From NCBI GenBank assembly GCA_041082235.1, contig JBDOIG010000193.1:1-11815 (forward strand): 11,815 bases of DNA. Reading direction: 5' to 3'. Below the pieces are notes generated by a model. It was not told where the DNA came from. It made no database searches and saw only the letters and a program-made list of their open reading frames with translations. This DNA is from CALJEL01 sp041082235 (GTDB lineage: Bacteria > Nitrospirota > Thermodesulfovibrionia > Thermodesulfovibrionales > CALJEL01). This document shows, in pieces, positions 6,314 to 11,815 of this stretch. The number at the start of each line of letters is the position of its first letter. The first letter of the stretch is position 1. A program made the position numbers and the translations under genes.

Positions 6314-7051
6314 TTATGTATAAATTATCTCTCCGGCACTCCTTGCAATGGCTACGAGATAGACCTCAGATGCTCCTGCCTTTAATAATTCCCTTGCACA
6401 CTCTGAGGCAGTGGCACCAGTTGTTATCACATCATCAACAAGCAGAATTCTTTTTCCTGAAAAACTCTTTATTGCCCTGAATGCCCTCCTGAGATTTTTG
6501 AGCCTTTCTTCCCTTTTTAGGTTGATCTGCTGCGGAGTAGCTCTTATTTTTATAAGGCCATGAAGGTCAAGTGGCACATTGAGCCTTTTTGAGAGGTCTC
6601 TTGCGATAAGTGATGTGTGATTGAATCCCCTGTTTTTTAATCTATATCTGTCAGGTGGCACAGGCATAATTAAATCAGCATCTGGCAAGGGGAGTTTAAG
6701 AAGCAATCCTGATAAAGGCCTTGCAAGATTTCTCAACCCCGAATATTTTAATTGATAGATTGCCTCTTTTAATATCCCATCATATAAGCCATAAGTGAAG
6801 GAGCTTTTAAAAAATGGCCTGTCCTGGATGCAGTCTCCGCAGATAGTCGAGTGAGAAGGAAGTGGTATTGAACAGACAGAACATCTGTGACCATCAAAAG
6901 GTGTGATCTTTCCCCAGCAGGCTATGCAGAAAGGATAGAATTGATAAGATGAATCATTATGACATACAGGGCATCTGGAAGGATAAAGAAACTTTAATAT
7001 CTTCCCAAGGAGGTTTAATTTATAAGAAGCAGGGTCTTGCATCTGCCACAT
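6314..7051 (-). CDS. comF: ComF family phosphoribosyltransferase-like protein
   Basis: The protein (245 aa from this start) has an N-terminal zinc-binding region with four CxxC pairs (residues 27/30, 42/45, 57/60 and 71/74), then a type I phosphoribosyltransferase domain. The domain shows the PVPPDRYRLKNRGFNH segment (130-145) and the PRPP-binding loop ILLVDDVITTGAT (202-214). This is the standard ComF/GntX architecture. ComF is needed for DNA uptake in competent bacteria and appears to work with the PriA and ComEC machinery, but the family is also found in bacteria not known to be competent. The gene overlaps the end of the preceding PilZ gene by 37 nt and closes the operon. The start is uncertain: ATG 7051 has no strong ribosome site, ATG 7042 is an alternative, and an in-frame stop at 7073-7075 rules out anything farther upstream. 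The family usually begins about 20 residues before the first CxxC, which fits either. Confidence 0.9.
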   Translation of the reverse strand: MWQMQDPASYKLNLLGKILKFLYPSRCPVCHNDSSYQFYPFCIACWGKITPFDGHRCSVCSIPLPSHSTICGDCIQDRPFFKSSFTYGLYDGILKEAIYQLKYSGLRNLARPLSGLLLKLPLPDADLIMPVPPDRYRLKNRGFNHTSLIARDLSKRLNVPLDLHGLIKIRATPQQINLKREERLKNLRRAFRAIKSFSGKRILLVDDVITTGATASECARELLKAGASEVYLVAIARSAGEIIYT

Positions 7052-7482
7052 CTTGGACCAAGAGATGCCTTCTCAGCCGGAACTTTATTTTTCACACCGC
7101 AGGAAGGACAGGTGATAATGAGGAAATCTTCTTTTTGAGTGCCTTTCTTCTCTTCTGGGGCACCTGAACCTTCAAATTCCGTCAGTAGTGATTCAAAGAG
7201 ATCGTCCATTTCCTTTATCTCTATGCCCATTCCATTTTTTATCTCAGATGCATAAATTGGAACCTTTATTGCCCTCCTCACTATTCCTTTAACTATGGAG
7301 ATTCTTCCATCAGAGAGATGAAGTTTTACTGTTACAGGAGTGCCAGGTGCCAGTGCCTTCTGCGTTCTTATAAAGACACCCTTTCTTGATATATCACTGG
7401 TGAGTCCCCTGCCGCTCAGACCTCCACCTTCAAACTCGGCCTCAAATCTTCTTACATATCTTTTTGCCTCTCTCTTTGACAT
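7015..7482 (-). CDS. PilZ-domain protein with C-terminal zinc ribbon
   Basis: The 155-aa soluble protein has two parts. The N-terminal PilZ domain (about 5-105) carries both c-di-GMP signature elements: RxxxR at R8-R12 and DxSxxG at D30-G35 (DISRKG). The C-terminal part (about 122-150) is a compact zinc ribbon with CPSC (125/128) and CGRC (145/148), joined by a Glu/Lys-rich linker. PilZ domains bind cyclic di-GMP and change the activity of a partner; zinc ribbons often mediate protein or nucleic-acid contacts. The start ATG overlaps the TAA of purA by one base (TAATG), and its 3' end overlaps comF, implying translational coupling. The partner is not evident. Binding of c-di-GMP is inferred from motifs, since many PilZ-like domains have lost it, but here both motifs are intact. 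Confidence 0.85.
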   Translation of the reverse strand: MSKREAKRYVRRFEAEFEGGGLSGRGLTSDISRKGVFIRTQKALAPGTPVTVKLHLSDGRISIVKGIVRRAIKVPIYASEIKNGMGIEIKEMDDLFESLLTEFEGSGAPEEKKGTQKEDFLIITCPSCGVKNKVPAEKASLGPRCGRCKTLLLIN

Positions 7483-8765
7483 TAAAAAACGGGTCCCGTC
7501 CTTATTAACTCTTCTCTCCTCTGACCTGTGGAGATAAGGACAATCGGAACTCCGAGGAGTTCCTCTATCTTTTTGAGATAAGACCTTGCCTTTTCAGGAA
7601 GTTTTTTGTAATCCCTGATACCTGTTGTTTCTTCCTTCCAGCCGTTGAGTTCTATAAATACTGGCTCAGCCCTGGAGAATATCTTAAATTCCTTTGGCAT
7701 CTCTTCATAAACCTTTCCTTCATATTTATAGCCTATACATATCTTTATTGTATCAAGTTCGTCAAGAATGTCAAGCTTTGTAATTACAAGACCGGTTATT
7801 CCATTGACCCTAACAGAATGTCTGAGGACTACAGCATCAAGCCATCCGCATCTTCTGGGTCTGCCAGTTGTTGCCCCGAATTCACCACCCCTTGTTCTTA
7901 ATAATTCTCCAAGCTTATCCTTTAGTTCTGTCGGGAAGGGTCCTTCACCGACTCTGGTTGTATAGGCCTTAACAACACCGAGCACAGAGGTTATCTTTGT
8001 AGGGCCAATACCTGCGCCCACACAGGCACCACCAGCAACAGGATTGCTTGATGTAACAAAGGGATATGTTCCATGGTCAACATCAAGCAATGTCCCCTGG
8101 GCTCCTTCAAGGAGAACCTTTTTACCATTATCTATAGCATTATTAATAACAAGCTCTGTATCCGAGATGTGACCCCTGAGTTTTTCGGCAAAGCCAAGAT
8201 AATCATTGAATACCCTGGCAGGATCAAGAGGTTGAAGGCCATATCTCTCCTTTAAGATAAAATTGATCTCTTCAAGATTCCTCTCAAGTTTTTCTTTGAA
8301 AAGCTCAGGTTCAAGAAGATCCACTGCCCTGATACCCAGTCTCTGTGCCTTGTGGGTATAGGCAGGACCTATTCCCCTTCCTGTGGTGCCTATCTTTACC
8401 TTTGTTGTCTTCTCACTGTGGGTATCCAGAAGGATATGATAGGGCATTATGAGATGGGCATTTTTGCTAATCAGGAGATTATTTCCAACCTCTATGCCCC
8501 GCTTTCTTAAACCATCTATCTCCTCAAGAAGTGCACCTGGCTCAATAACAACACCATTTCCAATAATACAGAGTTTATCCCTGTGAAGGATACCAGAAGG
8601 GATCAGGTGAAGTATAAATTTTTCATTATTAATAACAACTGTGTGACCTGCATTATGACCACCCTGATACCTTACAATGAGATCAGCCTCTTCAGAGAGG
8701 ACATCAACAATCTTGCCCTTTCCTTCATCTCCCCACTGTGTACCTACCACCACTACAACAGACAT
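7482..8765 (-). CDS. purA: Adenylosuccinate synthetase
   Basis: The 427-aa protein is full length for the family. It opens with the hallmark GTQWGDEGKGK (residues 8-18) containing the catalytic Asp13, followed by GGHNAGHT (35-42) with the catalytic His41. Further on come the GTTGRGIGPAY loop, the TTGRPRRCGWLD segment near the IMP site, and STGQRREELI near the C-terminus, which contributes to the guanine site. It makes adenylosuccinate from IMP, aspartate and GTP, the first committed step to AMP, in the cytoplasm. GAGG precedes ATG 8765 by about 9 nt. It follows serA after 28 nt and runs into the PilZ gene with a one-base overlap, so it sits mid-operon. No regulatory site of its own was found in the 28-nt gap. 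Confidence 0.98.
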   Translation of the reverse strand: MSVVVVVGTQWGDEGKGKIVDVLSEEADLIVRYQGGHNAGHTVVINNEKFILHLIPSGILHRDKLCIIGNGVVIEPGALLEEIDGLRKRGIEVGNNLLISKNAHLIMPYHILLDTHSEKTTKVKIGTTGRGIGPAYTHKAQRLGIRAVDLLEPELFKEKLERNLEEINFILKERYGLQPLDPARVFNDYLGFAEKLRGHISDTELVINNAIDNGKKVLLEGAQGTLLDVDHGTYPFVTSSNPVAGGACVGAGIGPTKITSVLGVVKAYTTRVGEGPFPTELKDKLGELLRTRGGEFGATTGRPRRCGWLDAVVLRHSVRVNGITGLVITKLDILDELDTIKICIGYKYEGKVYEEMPKEFKIFSRAEPVFIELNGWKEETTGIRDYKKLPEKARSYLKKIEELLGVPIVLISTGQRREELIRTGPVF

Positions 8766-8789
8766 TTATTTAACCTCAAAATTTAGTAA

Positions 8790-8811
8790 CTGCTCAAGAT
8801 AAATTGAGCAG
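8790..8811 (-). promoter_or_regulatory. Hairpin straddling the serA stop codon
   Basis: CTGCTCAA at 8790-8797 and TTGAGCAG at 8804-8811 form a perfect 8-bp stem with a 6-nt loop that contains part of the last serA codons. No T-tract follows on the - strand, so it is a poor terminator. It may affect message stability or the relative output of serA and purA. Confidence 0.4.
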
Positions 8812-10377
8812 CTTTACAGAGATTATATTAGGGAGTCTCTTTATCTCATCAAGGATAGCATCAGAGACCTCAGAGTCAATATTTACAACAGATATGGCAA
8901 GACCTCCCTGGCTTTCCCTTCCAAAGTGCATCCTTCCTATATTGATATTATTCTTTCCAAGGAGTGTGCCTATATTACCTATGACACCTGGCCTGTCATA
9001 ATTGTACATGAGAAGCATTATGCCCTCCGGGATTATCTCAACAGGAAATCTGTCAATGTATACTATCCTTGGAGATCTCCTGCTGAAGAGGGTGCCTGAG
9101 ACAAGGAGTTCTTTCTGAGGCGACTTCACCCTCAATGACAGAAGGGTGCTGTAATCACCTGCCTCCTTTGCCTTTGTCTCTTTAACATCAATTCCCCTTT
9201 CTTTTGCAATTATAGGTGCATTAACAAAATTCACTGTCTCCTGAAGAAGGGGTGTAAGGAGACCCTTGATTGCAGCTATGGTAACAGGTGCGGTATTTAT
9301 GCCTGCTGCCTCACCCCTGTATTCAAGTGTAACCTCTGTGATTCCACCCTCAAAGAGGTGAGAGGCAAAAAGCCCTATCCTTTCGGCAAGGTCTATATAG
9401 GGCTGTAGCACAGGGACCTGGTCTGGAGGAATGGATGGAAAGTTCACTGCATTTCTTATTACACCATGGACAAGATAATCCACGATCTGTTCTGCAATTG
9501 CTATTGCCACATTTTCCTGTGCCTCAACTGTGGCAGCACCAAGATGGGGTGTACATATGACCCTTGGATGTTTAACGAGTGGATGGTCTGGTGGAGCTGG
9601 TTCCTGTTCAAAGACGTCAAGGGCAGCTCCTGCCACCTTTCCACTTTCAAGCGCATCAAGGAGATCCTTTTCATTAACTATACCTCCTCTGGCACAATTG
9701 ATTATCCTCACTCCATTCTTCATTATAGCTATTGTATCTTTATTGATCAGATTTTTTGTCTCCGGGGTAAGGGGTGTATGAATGGTTATGAAATCAGAAT
9801 TTCTGAAAAGTTCAGTAAGATCAACCTTCTTTACACCAAGCTCTGCTGCCTTTTCATCACTTAAAAAGGGGTCATAGGCAAGGACATTCATGCCAAGGCA
9901 CAGGCATCTCCTTGCAACCTGTGAACCTATGTTTCCTATTCCAAGGACCCCGATGGTCTTTTTATAAAGCTCGACACCCATGAACTTCTTCTTTTCCCAT
10001 TTGCCAGACTTCATTGAGGCATCTGCCTGGGGTATCTGCCTGGCAACAGAGAAGAGAAGTGCAATGGCATGCTCTGCTGTCGTGATGGTATTTCCTCCAG
10101 GCGTATTCATTACAACTATACCCTTTTTTGTTGCAGCAGACCTGTCAACATTATCAAGTCCTGAGCCTGCCCTTCCAATGACCTTGAGTTTTGTAGCTGC
10201 CTCTACTATCTCTGCGGTAACCTTTGTTGCAGACCTTATAATAAGACCATCATAATCCTTTATAACAGCCTTGAGCTCCTCGGGCTTCATCCCCGAACGG
10301 ACATCTACCTCAAGGCCTGCTTTTTTAAGTATCTCTATTCCCTGTTTTGAAAGGTCATCACTTATGAGAACCTTCAT
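8794..10377 (-). CDS. serA: D-3-phosphoglycerate dehydrogenase, long form with ACT domain
   Basis: The 527-aa enzyme oxidises 3-phosphoglycerate to 3-phosphohydroxypyruvate with NAD, the first step of the phosphorylated serine pathway. It has the substrate-binding domain (1-100 and about 285-315), the Rossmann domain with GVLGIGNIG (143-151), and the catalytic residues Arg230 (NCARGG), Glu259 (FEQEP) and His278 (PHLGA). An allosteric-substrate-binding domain (about 318-450) and a C-terminal ACT domain (about 454-527, with YDRPGVIGNIGTLLG) follow. The ACT domain commonly gives serine feedback inhibition. Length and order match the long type of SerA found in many bacteria. The ATG lies immediately after the TAG of the aminotransferase gene (zero gap) with GGAGG just upstream, so translation is coupled. 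The pairing implies that the two enzymes act in sequence. Confidence 0.97.
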   Translation of the reverse strand: MKVLISDDLSKQGIEILKKAGLEVDVRSGMKPEELKAVIKDYDGLIIRSATKVTAEIVEAATKLKVIGRAGSGLDNVDRSAATKKGIVVMNTPGGNTITTAEHAIALLFSVARQIPQADASMKSGKWEKKKFMGVELYKKTIGVLGIGNIGSQVARRCLCLGMNVLAYDPFLSDEKAAELGVKKVDLTELFRNSDFITIHTPLTPETKNLINKDTIAIMKNGVRIINCARGGIVNEKDLLDALESGKVAGAALDVFEQEPAPPDHPLVKHPRVICTPHLGAATVEAQENVAIAIAEQIVDYLVHGVIRNAVNFPSIPPDQVPVLQPYIDLAERIGLFASHLFEGGITEVTLEYRGEAAGINTAPVTIAAIKGLLTPLLQETVNFVNAPIIAKERGIDVKETKAKEAGDYSTLLSLRVKSPQKELLVSGTLFSRRSPRIVYIDRFPVEIIPEGIMLLMYNYDRPGVIGNIGTLLGKNNINIGRMHFGRESQGGLAISVVNIDSEVSDAILDEIKRLPNIISVKLLNLS

Positions 10378-11523
10378 CTATGCCTCCATTAAGATTTCTT
10401 CAGCCACACCAACACCTGTGCCGAGCTTTATATTGTATCCCATGGATTTAAGGACCATCTCCACACCGCTTACTGCTGTGATGACATCAAAGGTATCAGC
10501 ATATCCGAGATGGGCTATCCTGAATATCTTTCCCTTCAGTTTATCCTGACCACCAGCACCAGTAATGCCATATTTTTCCCTGAGATTCTTATAAATCGCC
10601 TGGCCATCTATCCCTTGCGGTGCCTCTATTGCTGTAACAGAATTGCTTGGTGAATCCTTTGCAAAGAGCTTTAGGCCTATTGCCTCCATTGCCTTTCTTG
10701 TGGCACGGGCAAGCCTTGCATGTCTTTTAAAGACATTCTCAAGACCTTCCTGCTTGAGAAGCCTGAGACTTTCATTTAGACCTATGATAAGGGTAACTGC
10801 TGAGGTAAAGTTTGTCTGGTTTTTCTGGAGATTTTCCCTCTCTTTCTTAAAATTAAAATAAAATCTTGGCATCCTTGAGTTCTCTGCCTTCTTCCATGCC
10901 TTTTCAGATACACTCACAAGGGCGAGCCCTGGCGGAAGCATAAGACCCTTTTGTGAGCCTGCCACATGAACATCTATACCGAGCTCATCAGTCTTTATGT
11001 CATGGGCAACAAGGGCACTTATGGAATCCACTATGAAGAGCACATCAGGATATTTCCTTAAAACCTTTGCAACACCCTCTATATCATGATAAACACCTGT
11101 GGATGTCTCACAGGACTGCATGAAAAGTCCCTGTGCATCAGGTACCTTTTTCAATGCCTCCTCAACCTGCTCGGGCCTGACAGAATAGCCCCACTCAACC
11201 GATATCTCGTGGACATTCAGTCCATAGGCCTGACATATCTTTATCCATCTCTCACCGAATTTACCACCATTGATAACTATAACCTTATCTCCCGGGTTAA
11301 AGAAATTATTTACAGCACCTACCATCCCACCTGTACCTGTGGAACAGAGGATCAGGACATCATTCTTTGTCTGGAAGAGCCATTTGAGTCCATTTTTTGC
11401 CTCATCAAGTACAGGGATAAAATCGGGTGCCCTGTGATGAATCATGGGCATAGCCATCTTAAGTAAAACCTCAGGTGGCACAGGTGTTGGACCTGGTGCA
11501 AGAAGATATTTCTTGATCGCCAT
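10378..11523 (-). CDS. Class V aminotransferase (alanine-glyoxylate/serine-pyruvate type), probable phosphoserine aminotransferase
   Basis: The 381-aa PLP enzyme starts with the family signature LLAPGPTPVPPEV (7-19). It carries the cofactor-binding STGTGGM segment (61-67), D166 of VDSISA, which pairs with the pyridine nitrogen, and the Schiff-base lysine K192 in GSQKGLMLPPGLA. By sequence it belongs to the alanine-glyoxylate/serine-pyruvate aminotransferase group rather than classical SerC. Being first in an operon directly joined to serA, it most likely aminates 3-phosphohydroxypyruvate with glutamate to give phosphoserine, as proposed for other serA-linked class V enzymes. Serine-glyoxylate or alanine-glyoxylate activity remains possible. 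ATG 11523 has GAGGAGG about 8 nt upstream. No serB is visible in this operon. Substrate assignment is inferred from neighbourhood. Confidence 0.88.
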   Translation of the reverse strand: MAIKKYLLAPGPTPVPPEVLLKMAMPMIHHRAPDFIPVLDEAKNGLKWLFQTKNDVLILCSTGTGGMVGAVNNFFNPGDKVIVINGGKFGERWIKICQAYGLNVHEISVEWGYSVRPEQVEEALKKVPDAQGLFMQSCETSTGVYHDIEGVAKVLRKYPDVLFIVDSISALVAHDIKTDELGIDVHVAGSQKGLMLPPGLALVSVSEKAWKKAENSRMPRFYFNFKKERENLQKNQTNFTSAVTLIIGLNESLRLLKQEGLENVFKRHARLARATRKAMEAIGLKLFAKDSPSNSVTAIEAPQGIDGQAIYKNLREKYGITGAGGQDKLKGKIFRIAHLGYADTFDVITAVSGVEMVLKSMGYNIKLGTGVGVAEEILMEA

Positions 11524-11544
11524 AAAATTTCCTCCTCTATTTGT

Positions 11545-11600
11545 AGCTATCCATCAGCGTAGCTTCGTTAAATCAGCTCAGGCTGAAGTTGCTATTTAAT
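11545..11600 (-). promoter_or_regulatory. Structured leader of the aminotransferase-serA-purA operon
   Basis: The roughly 82-nt untranslated leader contains nested inverted repeats: TCAGC/GCTGA around a 4-nt loop (about 11573-11586), and outer CTTC/GAAG and TAGC/GCTA segments that can close a larger stem. The structure lies upstream of the GAGGAGG ribosome site. It does not match a riboswitch I recognise and lacks a terminator T-tract. It could tune translation, or may be chance. Confidence 0.3.
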
Positions 11601-11611
11601 ATTAGACATTT

Positions 11612-11641
11612 ATTATAAATTAGTCTTATAAAACCTGTAAA
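11612..11641 (-). promoter_or_regulatory. Strong sigma-70 promoter of the five-gene serine/purine operon
   Basis: On the - strand, TTTACA (11641-11636, five of six consensus bases) is separated by 18 bp from a perfect TATAAT (11617-11612). Transcription would start near 11605. It is the only good promoter seen ahead of the tightly packed genes down to comF, so all five are probably co-transcribed. Confidence 0.75.
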
Positions 11642-11714
11642 GGCATCACCCCGCCCCGAACTCTGCGGATAAAAATATAAAACAATAGCACGGTATGCCT
11701 CAAGGCCTTTATAA

Positions 11715-11757
11715 AGCTCAAAGGGGCAGAGCTCAAAGGGGCTTTTCGCCCCTTTGA
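11715..11757. repeat. GC-rich direct and inverted repeat cluster
   Basis: AGCTCAAAGGGGC occurs twice in direct orientation (11715-11727 and 11730-11742, period 15). The second copy pairs with GCCCCTTTGA (11748-11757) to make a 10-bp stem around a TTTTC loop. The first copy could pair with the same arm, so two hairpins compete. A related AAAGGGGAGCTTTGA ends the window at 11801-11815. No T-tract follows on either strand. The 292 nt from 11524 to 11815 otherwise hold the promoter and leader, AT-rich sequence, and no gene that I can see. Confidence 0.7.
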
Positions 11758-11815
11758 AACCCCAGAAATAAATTTTTAAAGTTTAAATTTAAATTAATAT
11801 AAAGGGGAGCTTTGA

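Noticed and set aside
6290..6316. A/T-rich stretch after comF as a terminator
   Set aside because: Only a weak AAAAT/ATTTT repeat without GC pairs is present, so no intrinsic terminator can be supported.
7036..7110. CxxC pairs of the PilZ protein and ComF as heme sites
   Set aside because: The four-residue CxxC pairs are not followed by the His needed for heme c and fit zinc binding; both proteins lack signal peptides.

Overview
The window reads as chromosome of a respiring, motile, Gram-negative anaerobe or microaerophile. Signs of this are two multiheme c-type cytochromes beside a membrane cytochrome b, a long chemoreceptor, lipoprotein and Sec signal peptides, and moderate GC with strong Shine-Dalgarno sites. 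The overall style suggests Nitrospirota (Thermodesulfovibrio-like) or a deltaproteobacterial lineage such as Desulfobacterota. That placement is an inference from gene content, not from a marker gene.

Left part (1-2513, + strand). The tail of an unidentified membrane protein ends at 147 and is followed by a clear intrinsic terminator. A compact three-gene operon follows: a seven-heme, C-terminally anchored cytochrome c (271-1200), a four-helix di-heme cytochrome b (1203-1922) and a six-heme lipoprotein cytochrome (1924-2448). The first two have the architecture of the CbcA/CbcB quinol oxidoreductase of Geobacter. The third would be an electron acceptor on the periplasmic side. Together they look like a menaquinol-to-periplasm electron exit with up to 13 c-hemes and probably two b-hemes. 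A hairpin at 2480-2507 lies between this operon and the convergent next one.

Middle part (2514-6228, - strand). A probable sigma-70 promoter (6200-6228) drives two paralogous PstS-like periplasmic binding proteins (5361-6152 and 4512-5303, both 263 aa and alignable without gaps), then a methyl-accepting chemotaxis protein (2514-4508) that starts 3 nt after the second. No ABC permease or ATPase is present in the operon, so the binding proteins may feed the chemoreceptor rather than a transporter. The residues that hold phosphate in classical PstS appear replaced, and differently in the two paralogs. The two genes share a 98-bp identical 3' tract, which suggests recent gene conversion.

Right part (6314-11815, - strand). 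A five-gene operon has a strong promoter at 11612-11641. It runs class V aminotransferase - serA - purA - PilZ/zinc-ribbon protein - comF, with gene junctions of 0 nt, 28 nt, 1-nt overlap and 37-nt overlap. The first two genes would make phosphoserine from 3-phosphoglycerate, with the aminotransferase a candidate non-orthologous replacement for SerC. PurA makes adenylosuccinate. The last two are a candidate c-di-GMP-binding protein and a ComF-type phosphoribosyltransferase. The 292 nt upstream of the operon hold the promoter, a structured leader and a cluster of GC-rich direct and inverted repeats of unknown role. I saw no tRNA, rRNA, CRISPR array or insertion sequence.
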